A stretch of DNA of 19,446 bases from UBA5794 sp964196275 (GTDB taxonomy: Bacteria > Actinomycetota > Acidimicrobiia > Spongiisociales > UBA5794). Of this stretch, positions 7,107 through 14,268 are shown piece after piece. The stretch lies in the NCBI GenBank assembly GCA_964196275.1, contig CAXMSN010000137.1, positions 1-19,446 on the forward strand, in the 5' to 3' direction. Made by a program: the position numbers and the translations under genes. Under the pieces are notes generated by a model that was not told where the DNA came from, searched no databases, and was given only the letters and a program-made list of their open reading frames with translations. Position 1 is the stretch's first letter; the number at the start of each line of letters is the position of its first letter.

Positions 7107-8921
7107 ATGTCATCTGGTCCAGATATCGATCCTGCCGCGCCGTCGCTGAGCGGCGTGCTCGGCGGCGGGTTCAGGCTCACGTGGAGTTTTGTGAGACGGC
7201 GTCCCTGGTCGTTCGTTCTTGCGGTGTCCGGCGCGATCCTGTTCGTTTCGGCGATCGTTGCTTCAGCCTTGGTGGTCGGCCGGGTCACCGATGAACTGAT
7301 CATCCCGGTACTCCAGGGTGGCGAGTCGGTCGACGGGAAGCTGAGGCAAGCCGTCATTCTGATCATCGGCGTCTCCGTGTGGAAGTCGGTCGGGATCACG
7401 ATGAGGCGCGCGTCCGCTGGATGGCTGCAGTTCGGCACGAGGACGGATGCCAGGAAGAGCCTTCTCCGACATCAGATGAACCTCGATCTCGGCTGGTACG
7501 ACAGTCGTTCAACCGGCGATCTGCTTTCGGTGAGCGAGGTTGACACCAACCAGGGAACGTTCGTCCTTGCACCCTTCCCGTATGCCACGGGTTCTGCACT
7601 TCTGCTGATCGGCACCGTGGTTCTGGTTGCGATCTCGGACATCGTGATGGGCGGTGTGATCCTTATCGGGCTGCTCGCCATGCTTGCCATCGACATCCAC
7701 GGCGCATTCAAGACGTACGGTCCGTTCGTTGAGGTCCAATCGTCCCGCGGGACGGTGTCAGAGATCGCGCACGAGTCGGTGGATGGTGCGCTCACGGTCA
7801 AGGCTCTCGGTCGCGGTGACGATGAAACGGAACGCTTCGCCGAGGCTGCCGACGATCTACGCGACAAGCTGATCAGCGTGAACACCGTCTGGGTCGGCTA
7901 TCGAGCTGTTGTCGAATCTCTTCCGTCGGTGATCACGGTCGGCGTCGTGATAGCTGGTGCTTTCAGGCTTGCCTCCGGTGCGATCAGCGCGGGAGACATC
8001 GTCACGGTTGCCTATCTGTTGTCGCTCATGACGATGCCGATCTCCCTCATCGGGTTCGTGATCTGGGAGATGGCGCACTCGCTTGCTGCGTGGAGGCGTG
8101 TGCAGGAGGTCCTTGACGCTGACAGCGTGATCGCCCACGGCGATTCGGCAGCGATATCGGACCCATCTGGGGGCGCCGTCGACTCCCACGACGTCACATT
8201 CGGATACACGACAGACGACCTCGTTCTGACGGATGTGAGCTTGGACATCGGTGGCGGCAAGACGGTTGCGGTCGTTGGACCGACGGCATCGGGAAAGTCA
8301 ACGCTTGCGCTCCTTATCGCCAGACTGTGGGACCCGAACACGGGCCGGATATCGATCGACGGAAGAGATATTCGTGACTTTGCGAGATCAGAACTCGCAA
8401 CTGAGGTTGCATTCGTCGCCCAGGAGTCGTTCCTCTTCGATGACACGATCGAGGGCAACATCACGCTCGGCATCGATATACAGACCGACCTTGTCCGCGA
8501 AGCTGCACGCCTGTCCGGCGCCGATCGCTTCATCTGCGAACTCGATTTCGGTTATGACACGCGCATCGGTGAACGGGGGATGAGCCTTTCGGGAGGCGAG
8601 CGCCAGAGAGTTGCGCTCGCCCGTGCCCTGGTGCGGTCACCGCGGGTTCTCGTCCTTGACGATGCGATGTCAGCGGTCGACTCCTCTGTTGAGACAGAGA
8701 TCCTCCGAGGCCTTACAAGAGCCGAACTTCCTTCGACCGTGGTGATCGTTGCGTACCGGCGCTCCGCCATCGCGCTTGCGGATGAAGTCGTGTTCATCGA
8801 ACAGGGTCGCATCGTCGCACACGGCACTCACCATGAACTCATGGAGAGCACGCCGGGGTATGCGCGCCTGCTGACCGCTTATGAAGAAGACGCTGCCGCG
8901 AGAAAGGCGGCGGCGACATGA
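7107..8921 (+). CDS. ABC exporter half-transporter, degenerate-site subunit
   Basis: A 604-aa type IV ABC exporter half: membrane domain (about 25-325, six helices) followed by an ATPase domain. Walker A is GPTASGKST (391-399), the Q-loop Q439 in VAQESFLFDD, the signature LSGGE (494-498), Walker B VLVLDD (514-519), then SAVD. Two catalytic positions are altered: the residue after Walker B is D519 instead of Glu, and the H-loop reads VAYRRS with Y550 instead of His. This is the pattern of the non-hydrolysing subunit in heterodimeric exporters such as TM287/TM288 or BmrCD. The stop overlaps the next start (ATGA), so both are translated together. The substrate is unknown: lipid, peptide or drug export are all possible. 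Confidence 0.93.
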   Translation: MSSGPDIDPAAPSLSGVLGGGFRLTWSFVRRRPWSFVLAVSGAILFVSAIVASALVVGRVTDELIIPVLQGGESVDGKLRQAVILIIGVSVWKSVGITMRRASAGWLQFGTRTDARKSLLRHQMNLDLGWYDSRSTGDLLSVSEVDTNQGTFVLAPFPYATGSALLLIGTVVLVAISDIVMGGVILIGLLAMLAIDIHGAFKTYGPFVEVQSSRGTVSEIAHESVDGALTVKALGRGDDETERFAEAADDLRDKLISVNTVWVGYRAVVESLPSVITVGVVIAGAFRLASGAISAGDIVTVAYLLSLMTMPISLIGFVIWEMAHSLAAWRRVQEVLDADSVIAHGDSAAISDPSGGAVDSHDVTFGYTTDDLVLTDVSLDIGGGKTVAVVGPTASGKSTLALLIARLWDPNTGRISIDGRDIRDFARSELATEVAFVAQESFLFDDTIEGNITLGIDIQTDLVREAARLSGADRFICELDFGYDTRIGERGMSLSGGERQRVALARALVRSPRVLVLDDAMSAVDSSVETEILRGLTRAELPSTVVIVAYRRSAIALADEVVFIEQGRIVAHGTHHELMESTPGYARLLTAYEEDAAARKAAAT

Positions 8922-10708
8922 CGGACGAGGTCCAGACCGGCACTGCCCAAGCCCTTCGGAGGAGCTTCGCGGTCGCACCATCGCTTCGACGAGGGCTGGG
9001 ACTCACCCTGTTCCTTGCCGTCATTGGGACTGCACTCCAGATCGTTGTGCCAGTGATGCTCCAGCAGATCATCGACAACGAGATCCTTGGGAGCGGCGAT
9101 GTCGATGAGCGTGCGGTAGCGATGAAGGGCGTCGGTGCGTTGATCGCGATCGCTCTCGCTGCCGCGGTACGGTGGGTTTCTCTCAAGCGCCTCGTGTCCT
9201 CCTCATCCGCAGGTCTCGCCGAGCTTCGCATCAAGACGTTTGCACACCTGCATCGCCTCTCGATCCTCGAGCTGCAGTCCGAACGCAGAGGTGCTCTCGT
9301 CGCGAGGGTGACGTCGGATGTCGAGACGATCCAGCACTTCATGGAGTGGGGTGGCGTGGGGATGATCCTGGGCCTTGCACAGGTCGTTCTTGCGATGACG
9401 GTCATGGTCCTGTACCGCTGGCAGCTGGCGGTGGTGGTTGCCGTCGGCGTCGGGATCTACACGCTGCTCATCCTTCTGTTCCAACGGATCCTGTCCCGAG
9501 CCCATGATCGCGTCCGTGAACGCGTGTCGGATGCGCTCGCTGCGACGGGGGAAGCGATTTCCGGGCTACCGACCGTGCGCGCGTATGGCATCGAGACGGA
9601 GATGATGGAGAAGGTCGACGACACGCTCGACCAACAGTTCAACGCAGAAGTCAAGACGGCGGTTCTGGCATCGTCGCTCTTCTCGAGCGCGGAGCTCTTC
9701 GCCGGGATTCTGACCGCAGTGGTTGTCGGCGTCGGAGTGGTGCTTGGTCAAGGATGGGGTATGTCTGCGGGCACGCTCGTGGCCTTCCTGTTCCTTGTGA
9801 ACCTCCTCATCGAGCCGATTCAGAGGCTCGTGGAGTCGATCGATCAGGCCCAATCGGCAGGAGCAGGGCTTCGCAAGATCCTCGGCGTCATAGACACGGA
9901 GGTCTCGATCCCTGATCCTCCCGACGGCGAGCCGTTCCCCTCGGAGGCGGTCGACCTTCGATTCGAAGGCGTTTCGTTCAGCTACCCGGGAGGACCGGAC
10001 ATTCTCTCCGGTGTGTCCGTAAGCATCCCGTCCGGCCAGCGCGTGGCAGTGGTCGGAGAGACCGGCTCTGGCAAGACGACATTCGCCAAACTCGCTACGC
10101 GGCTCTTGGTCCCGAAGGCCGGGTCGGTTGCTATCGGCGGCATGCCGATAGATCGGATCGCGCTCTCGTCGCTGAGAAGCGGCGTCGCATACGTGCCCCA
10201 GGAGGGCTTCTTGTTCGAAGGCACCATCGCCGACAACCTCCGATACGGACGCCCGGGTGTTGCCGATGACGTTGTGAGGATGGCCTTCGACGATCTTGGG
10301 TTGGTCGACTGGCTCGACACGCTTCCAAACGGGGTGGGAACGAACGTGGGTGAGCGAGGGGGAAACCTGTCAGCCGGTGAACGGCAGCTCGTTGCACTCG
10401 CACGTGCGTGGATCGCAGACCCACGACTTCTGGTTCTCGATGAAGCGACGTCGGCGGTCGATCCTGCGCTCGAGGTGCGGATCCGGTCGGCCATTGAACA
10501 GCTCACGGCCGGGAGAACATCGGTCACGATCGCTCATCGGCTGTCCACAGCCGAGGCCTCTGATCGTGTCCTCGTCTTCGATGCAGGAGCGATCGTCGAG
10601 GACGGGCACCACGAGGATCTCATCGGTGAGGCACCTGTCTACAGCGCCATGCATGCGGATTGGGAAGGCAGCACATCGACCGCCACCGGCGCCGCACCGA
10701 AGTCCTGA
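8918..10708 (+). CDS. ABC exporter half-transporter, catalytic subunit
   Basis: A 596-aa partner of the preceding half-transporter: membrane domain about 25-310, then an ATPase domain with Walker A GETGSGKTT (380-388), Q428 in VPQEGFLFEG, signature LSAGE (484-488), Walker B LLVLDE (504-509) with catalytic E509, and H-loop H540 in IAHRLST. Glu and His are intact, while the signature has Ala for the first Gly of LSGGE/Q. That weak signature would face the degenerate Walker site of the partner, as expected for an asymmetric heterodimer. The start codon overlaps the upstream stop (ATGA), and a strong hairpin follows the stop. Likely a plasma-membrane exporter. Confidence 0.94.
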   Translation: MTDEVQTGTAQALRRSFAVAPSLRRGLGLTLFLAVIGTALQIVVPVMLQQIIDNEILGSGDVDERAVAMKGVGALIAIALAAAVRWVSLKRLVSSSSAGLAELRIKTFAHLHRLSILELQSERRGALVARVTSDVETIQHFMEWGGVGMILGLAQVVLAMTVMVLYRWQLAVVVAVGVGIYTLLILLFQRILSRAHDRVRERVSDALAATGEAISGLPTVRAYGIETEMMEKVDDTLDQQFNAEVKTAVLASSLFSSAELFAGILTAVVVGVGVVLGQGWGMSAGTLVAFLFLVNLLIEPIQRLVESIDQAQSAGAGLRKILGVIDTEVSIPDPPDGEPFPSEAVDLRFEGVSFSYPGGPDILSGVSVSIPSGQRVAVVGETGSGKTTFAKLATRLLVPKAGSVAIGGMPIDRIALSSLRSGVAYVPQEGFLFEGTIADNLRYGRPGVADDVVRMAFDDLGLVDWLDTLPNGVGTNVGERGGNLSAGERQLVALARAWIADPRLLVLDEATSAVDPALEVRIRSAIEQLTAGRTSVTIAHRLSTAEASDRVLVFDAGAIVEDGHHEDLIGEAPVYSAMHADWEGSTSTATGAAPKS

Positions 10709-10713
10709 CGCGA

Positions 10714-10741
10714 CGAAACCCCCATGATCATGGAGGTTTCG
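10714..10741 (+). terminator. hairpin after the ABC exporter operon
   Basis: Arms CGAAACCCCCAT (10714-10725) and ATGGAGGTTTCG (10730-10741) pair over 12 bp with one C-A mismatch and a 4-nt GATC loop, 6 nt after the stop. There is no T-run, so an actinobacterial I-shaped terminator or mRNA-end stabiliser is likely. Confidence 0.65.
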
Positions 10742-10894
10742 CTGAGAAAGTCGGTGGGGACTGGCTCGGATGGTTTGGATCACCCTGTTCTGAGAACAAT
10801 TAGCCTCGCCGGCCTCCCACCTAGTTGTAAGTATCGAGTCGATGTCGCTGTACCTGTAGGTATTACTCGTAGGTCGTTCGACCCCTTTGCGGAA

Positions 10895-10915
10895 GACCAC
10901 GGACCACGGACCACG
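10895..10915 (+). repeat. 3 x GACCACG perfect tandem heptamer
   Basis: Three perfect copies of the unit found five times at 4779-4813, followed by a decayed copy GAGGTCG. Confidence 0.9.
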
Positions 10916-10930
10916 GAGGTCGGTTTCGGT

Positions 10931-10971
10931 CTGTCCTCCCTGAGAGGGAGGACAGGCGAGCTCGCGAGCCA
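10931..10971. repeat. perfect CTGTCCTCCC hairpin plus GCGAGCTCGC palindrome
   Basis: CTGTCCTCCC (10931-10940)/GGGAGGACAG (10946-10955) is a perfect 10-bp stem with a 5-nt loop. GCGAGCTCGC (10956-10965) is a perfect palindrome, overlapping GCGAGCCA (10964-10971), the reverse complement of TGGCTCGC at 4831. The module is related to 4831-4869 in the opposite orientation. Confidence 0.7.
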
Positions 10972-11034
10972 GGAGGGTGTTGCAAATGTACGCCGAGTCG
11001 CGAGAATGGTGGATCGTGGTATGAGGGTGACGAC

Positions 11035-11481
11035 ATGAGCGGGAATTGGCGCTGGGGGAATGTTCCCCTTCCAGAATCGCACTTGGTTCTGGTCGTCGTC
11101 GGCCTTGTCCTTGGTGCGGTGTGGCCGAGATCCATCGGTCTCGATGCCATATGGGTACCGGTGGTGAGAGTCTCCCTTATCATCGTGGGGGTAGTCGGTG
11201 CCGTGTGGGCGACACGGACCGCCGGTCGCGTGAAGCTGGCGGAGCCCGACCGTCTCGTCACCGACGGACCCTACGGATTGTCGCGCCACCCGATGTACGT
11301 CGCATGGACGATCATCTATCTGGGGGTCGTGCTCATATTCGACTCCGGATGGCTCCTCGTCCTTCTTCCAGTCCTGGCGGTATGGGTTCACATCGAGGTC
11401 AGTCGGGAGGAGAAACGACTCTCACGAGACTTCGGCTCAGCGTACGAACTGTATCGGAGCCGTGTCCGACGGTATCTGTGA
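11035..11481 (+). CDS. isoprenylcysteine carboxyl methyltransferase / phospholipid methyltransferase-like membrane protein
   Basis: A 148-aa integral membrane protein with about four predicted helices (about 17-31, 40-59, 87-103, 104-121). It has the ICMT/PEMT-type motif GPYGLSRHPMYVAW (78-91), which forms part of the S-adenosylmethionine pocket, and the closing EEKRLSRDFGSAYELYRSRVRRYL region, where the conserved Glu and the Y..Y..VRR signature are visible. Bacterial members methylate unknown lipids, thiols or isoprenoids; prenylated proteins are not expected here. A GAGGG ribosome binding site lies 6 nt before the ATG. It is monocistronic as far as can be seen. Confidence 0.85.
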   Translation: MSGNWRWGNVPLPESHLVLVVVGLVLGAVWPRSIGLDAIWVPVVRVSLIIVGVVGAVWATRTAGRVKLAEPDRLVTDGPYGLSRHPMYVAWTIIYLGVVLIFDSGWLLVLLPVLAVWVHIEVSREEKRLSRDFGSAYELYRSRVRRYL

Positions 11482-11643
11482 AGTCCCGTTCGGACGCGAG
11501 CCAGTACTCGTGCGCATTTCGAGCAGATGGGAGCGGATGGTCCCCGCATCGAGAGTGCCAGAAACGAGCCTGGAGCGGTACGCTGCGGCGTGTTGGCGGT
11601 TGGCCGAACACCCCGGGTAGGCGGTGTCGGCGGGCTGGATCGA
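11482..11643. other. intergenic region before infA
   Basis: 162 bp without a convincing gene. An in-frame extension of IF-1 back to 11527 exists but has atypical codons. A TACGCT box at 11579-11584 is the likely promoter. Confidence 0.45.
11579..11584 (+). promoter_or_regulatory. -10 box TACGCT upstream of infA
   Basis: The same hexamer as at 3382, 6107 and 12441. In-frame GTG and TTG codons lie 5 and 8 nt downstream, while the IF-1-like start lies 60-70 nt further on. It therefore either drives a leadered mRNA or a leaderless N-extended form. Confidence 0.45.
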
Positions 11644-11880
11644 TTGGAGACTCACATCGCAGGCAAGGACGACTACTTCAGAGCAAAGGGCGTCGTGGTT
11701 GAAACGCTCCCGAACGCGACGTTCCGCGTGAAGTTGGAGACAGGCCACGAGGTGACCGCACGCGCTTCGGGCAAGATGCGCAAGGGTCGCATGATCCGCA
11801 TCATCCCAGGCGACTCCGTCGAGGTCGACGTTTCTGCATACGACCCAACCATGGGCAGGATCGTCTGGCGATACCGCTAG
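11644..11880 (+). CDS. infA: translation initiation factor IF-1
   Basis: Encodes the small S1/OB-fold factor that binds the 30S A site and helps IF-2 and IF-3. The recognisable core runs from GKDDYFRAKGVVVETLPNA through FRVKLETGHEV, ASGKMRK, IRIIPGDSVEVDVS to YDPTMGRIVWRYR, which is the whole IF-1 family length. It is divergent: VTARASGKMRKGRM replaces the usual VLAHISGKMR. The start is unclear because no ATG is in place. The listed TTG (11644) gives 78 aa but lacks a ribosome binding site. An ATC at 11656 sits exactly where the usual MA-KDD start would be and has GGAG 6 nt upstream. A GTG at 11590 is near a -10 box. The gene is outside any ribosomal protein cluster and nearly abuts the convergent fur-like gene. 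Confidence 0.85.
   Translation: METHIAGKDDYFRAKGVVVETLPNATFRVKLETGHEVTARASGKMRKGRMIRIIPGDSVEVDVSAYDPTMGRIVWRYR
11646..11649 (+). promoter_or_regulatory. GGAG ribosome binding site pointing to an ATC start of infA
   Basis: GGAG is followed by 6 nt and then ATC GCA GGC AAG GAC GAC at 11656, where the IF-1 family normally has ATG. It would fall inside the reading frame if translation starts at TTG 11644. Confidence 0.4.
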
Positions 11881-11884
11881 AGCG

Positions 11885-12361
11885 CTAGGTTGTCGCCCCG
11901 CCCGATGACCGGTCGCACGCTTCGCACACACCTTCGACTTCGAGCACGTGGTCGAGAACTCTGAACTTGGTCTGACTTCCGAGATAGGTCGCGATTTCGT
12001 GGATCCCAGCCTCCTGTGACTCCCCGAGGGCGACATCCTCGATCCTTCCGCATGAGACGCAGACGACATGGTGGTGATGGTCCGTCAGCCACTCTGCCAG
12101 CTCGTAGCGAGCGATCCCGTCAGCGTCGTAGTGCTTGCGCAGCACGCTTGCGTCATCAAGGACCGAAAGCGTGCGATACATCGACGACACCGGGATATCG
12201 GCCGAACATTGGTGAGCGATCTCGGCGGCGGTCCTTGGGCCGTTTGCGAGCTGTATCGCTCCAACGACGGACCGGCGACCTTTCGTGTACCGATGCTCGT
12301 GTTCAGTCAGGCGTCGGCGGATGAGGTCGTGGATCTCCGACTGTGCCTGGTCACGTGTCAT
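11885..12361 (-). CDS. Fur family metal-responsive repressor (Zur/Fur-like)
   Basis: A 158-aa cytosolic DNA-binding regulator. The N-terminal winged helix (about 10-90) includes RTAAEIAHQC and the recognition-helix region PVSSMYRTLSVLDDASVL. The C-terminal domain carries HHHHVVCVSCG (95-105), with the structural zinc pairs C101/C104 and C146/C149, and the regulatory His cluster. The metal specificity (Zn or Fe) cannot be fixed, but the divergent gene is a Zn/Mn-type ABC ATPase, which favours a zinc sensor. The start at 12361 is chosen because TAGGCT lies 7 nt upstream; an earlier in-frame GTG at 12382 is rejected. An imperfect inverted repeat in the divergent region is a candidate operator. 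Its stop is 4 bp from that of infA. Confidence 0.9.
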   Translation of the reverse strand: MTRDQAQSEIHDLIRRRLTEHEHRYTKGRRSVVGAIQLANGPRTAAEIAHQCSADIPVSSMYRTLSVLDDASVLRKHYDADGIARYELAEWLTDHHHHVVCVSCGRIEDVALGESQEAGIHEIATYLGSQTKFRVLDHVLEVEGVCEACDRSSGGATT

Positions 12362-12368
12362 GGGCAGC

Positions 12369-12374
12369 AGCCTA
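12369..12374 (-). promoter_or_regulatory. -10 box TAGGCT (leaderless) for the Fur-like gene
   Basis: Minus-strand TAGGCT ends 7 nt before the ATG at 12361. Confidence 0.55.
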
Positions 12375-12381
12375 CCGACCA

Positions 12382-12412
12382 CATTCCCATTTACGTCGAT
12401 GAAATGAGAGTG
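12382..12412. promoter_or_regulatory. candidate Fur/Zur operator (imperfect inverted repeat)
   Basis: CATTCCCATTT (12382-12392) and AAATGAGAGTG (12402-12412) are reverse complements at 9 of 11 positions with a 9-nt spacer. The repeat lies between the divergent -10 boxes of the Fur-like gene and the metal ABC ATPase. It does not match a known Zur consensus exactly. Confidence 0.35.
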
Positions 12413-12440
12413 CTCAGAAGGATCCGAACGCTACAACGGG

Positions 12441-12446
12441 TACGCT
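12441..12446 (+). promoter_or_regulatory. -10 box TACGCT (leaderless) for the metal ABC ATPase
   Basis: TACGCT ends 7 nt before the ATG at 12454. Confidence 0.6.
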
Positions 12447-12453
12447 GACCGCC

Positions 12454-13287
12454 ATGCCAGCGATTCAAGCCACAGAAGCCGAATTCCGATATGGGGCGCA
12501 TGTGGCACTTGGCGCAGCTACGTTCGTCATCCCGCAGGGAGCGATAACCGCCCTGATCGGCCCCAATGGGTCTGGCAAGTCGACCTTGTTGTCTGGAATC
12601 GCTGGCCTGGATCGCCCCGTTTCCGGCGAGATATCGGTCACGGCGAGCGACGGCCGGGCGAAAGTGGCTTTCGTGCTGCAAACAACGAAGGTCAATGACA
12701 GCCTGCCCATCACGGTTCGCGAGGTTGTGACGATGGGACGATATTCGAATCGCTCACTTTTCGGGCGACTGACGGACGACGATCGATCCGCCGTCGATGC
12801 GGCGATGGATCGCATGGACGTGACGGATCTTGAGACCAGGCATCTCCGTGAACTGTCCGGAGGGCAGCGCCAGCGTGTGTTCGTGGCGCAAGGTCTGGCG
12901 CAGGAACACGACATCCTGCTGCTTGACGAGCCGCTCACGGGACTTGATCTGCCTTCAGCGATGGCCATCGATGCGGTTATCCATGAGGAACAGGCAGCGG
13001 GCCACACGATCGTCATGAGCACCCACGATCTCGCCGAGGCCCAGGTGGCTGATCACGTGCTTCTTCTTGCCAACCGCGTGGTGGCGTCGGGGCCGCCGTC
13101 CGAGGTGCTCACGGGTGCGAACCTGAAGGAGGCGTACGGCCCAAGCCTCCTCCATGTCGATGGAGATAGTCTGTTCCTTGACGATCCGGCGCACGAGCCT
13201 GTGCCGGGACGCCATGTGCACCAGGATCGCTCGATCCACGTCGAGACGGACCGCCACGAACGTCACGGTGACGACCCGGAATCGTGA
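12454..13287 (+). CDS. ABC transporter ATP-binding protein, Zn/Mn uptake type, with His-rich tail
   Basis: A 277-aa ATPase of the type that powers metal importers (ZnuC/TroB-like). Walker A is GPNGSGKST (36-44), Q-loop Q76, signature LSGGQ (134-138), Walker B ILLLDEP with E159, and H-loop H191 in STHD. The stretch VREVVTMGRY (88-97) is typical of metal and siderophore ATPases. The C-terminal 30 residues contain six His (HEPVPGRHVH to RHERHGDD), which could bind metal. Divergence from a Fur-family gene supports metal uptake. No permease or binding-protein gene follows, which is unusual; the partners may lie elsewhere. The product acts at the inner face of the membrane. Confidence 0.88.
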   Translation: MPAIQATEAEFRYGAHVALGAATFVIPQGAITALIGPNGSGKSTLLSGIAGLDRPVSGEISVTASDGRAKVAFVLQTTKVNDSLPITVREVVTMGRYSNRSLFGRLTDDDRSAVDAAMDRMDVTDLETRHLRELSGGQRQRVFVAQGLAQEHDILLLDEPLTGLDLPSAMAIDAVIHEEQAAGHTIVMSTHDLAEAQVADHVLLLANRVVASGPPSEVLTGANLKEAYGPSLLHVDGDSLFLDDPAHEPVPGRHVHQDRSIHVETDRHERHGDDPES

Positions 13288-13340
13288 CGGTTTGACCCCG
13301 TTCTGAGGGTTGTCTCGGCGCATCCGTGCTCAGGTGCCTG

Positions 13341-13346
13341 TACATT
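13341..13346 (+). promoter_or_regulatory. -10 box TACATT (leaderless) for the HisA-like gene
   Basis: TACATT ends 6 nt before the ATG at 13353 and selects that start over an in-frame codon at 13326. Confidence 0.55.
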
Positions 13347-13352
13347 GAGGGC

Positions 13353-14219
13353 ATGGAGATCTTCGCACGCGTCCACATTCTGGACGGAAAAGCCGTCCGC
13401 CTGCCGCATGGCGACGTGAACGAGGCCATTCCCCTTGATGATGATCCGGTCAACCGCGCCAAAGGTTGGGTCAAGAAGGGCGCAGGCAGGCTTTTTATCG
13501 TTGACCTCGATGCAGCTGCATACGGAACCCATGTCAACCGTGAAGTGATCGCCGAGATCATCAAGGGGGTCGACGTGCCTGTCCAAGTCGGCGGTGGCAT
13601 CCGGTCGCGGGCAGAGGTTGAGAAGATCCTCGGCATGGGGGCGTGGCGGGTTGCCATCGGCACTTTGGCCATCATCGATCAGGTCGCGTTCTGGGAACTC
13701 AACCGCCTCCACCCACACAGGATCGTCGTTTCGCTCGACGTCAAGCCTGATAACGAGATCGTCATCCGTGGGTGGACGGAGGAGACCGGCGAGTACCTCG
13801 AAGAGACGATGATCGCCCTCTCCAGTGGCGGTGCTGCCGGATTCATGATCAGCGAGGTCGGGAGAGACGCCCTCGAGGAGCCACCGAACTTCGATGCGCT
13901 CGCCATGGCGATCAATCTCGTTGACGAGCCTGTCATAGCTGCGGGCGGTGTCAGGGACCTCGCCGACGTCGCAAAGCTCTCCAAGTTGGGCAATGGTGGG
14001 AGGTCTCTCGCAGGGATCGTGGTCGGTAGGGAAGTAACCGCAGGGCGGTTCACGATGGACGAACTGTTCGAAGCCGTCAAGGGCGAGGGTTCGTCTTTCG
14101 GTCCATGGTCCCGTGCCGACCTCGACGCCGCAGCAGCGCGATACGCTGAGGAGAGCAGCGATTCAGAAGTGCTGAAGCCTCTGACAGGTTTCATCCGCTG
14201 GCTCGCTTCCGAGAAGTAA
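13353..14219 (+). CDS. HisA/HisF-related TIM-barrel protein
   Basis: A 288-aa (beta/alpha)8 protein resembling HisA (ProFAR isomerase of histidine synthesis), longer than the usual 240-250 aa through a C-terminal extension after about 245. Both phosphate-binding sites are present: VQVGGGIRS (77-85) and VIAAGGVRD (194-202) with GIVVGREV. The second catalytic Asp is kept (D129 in VVSLDVKPD). The first catalytic Asp, D8 of Thermotoga HisA, aligns with H8 in ARVHILDGKAVRL, and the catalytic Thr region TEIxKDGTL aligns with SEVGRDALE (167-175). The protein may therefore be a paralogue acting on another bis-phosphate sugar. No other his gene is adjacent. It has its own TACATT promoter. Confidence 0.8.
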   Translation: MEIFARVHILDGKAVRLPHGDVNEAIPLDDDPVNRAKGWVKKGAGRLFIVDLDAAAYGTHVNREVIAEIIKGVDVPVQVGGGIRSRAEVEKILGMGAWRVAIGTLAIIDQVAFWELNRLHPHRIVVSLDVKPDNEIVIRGWTEETGEYLEETMIALSSGGAAGFMISEVGRDALEEPPNFDALAMAINLVDEPVIAAGGVRDLADVAKLSKLGNGGRSLAGIVVGREVTAGRFTMDELFEAVKGEGSSFGPWSRADLDAAAARYAEESSDSEVLKPLTGFIRWLASEK

Positions 14220-14268
14220 CACACCGTTACTCCTGCAGAATCTGCACACCTCACCAAGCGGAGGACCA

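Larger units (their letters stand above)
10742..11034. other. 293-bp intergenic region with several inverted repeats
   Basis: No convincing gene. It holds TGTTCTGAGAACA (10786-10798; 6-bp arms around one base), TACCT-GT-AGGTA (10851-10862) nested inside CGAGT (10835-10839)/ACTCG (10865-10869), three GACCACG units (10895-10915), a perfect 10-bp hairpin (10931-10955), and GAGGG (11024-11028) as a ribosome binding site for the next gene. Confidence 0.55.

Noticed and set aside
10724..11038. 104-codon frame overlapping the start of the methyltransferase-like gene
   Set aside because: It runs through the heptamer repeat and hairpin, has no family features and codon use unlike the neighbours; read as intergenic.
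11527..11643. IF-1 with a long N-terminal extension from ATG 11527
   Set aside because: The added residues have unusual codons and no similarity to IF-1, whose family length is about 72 residues.
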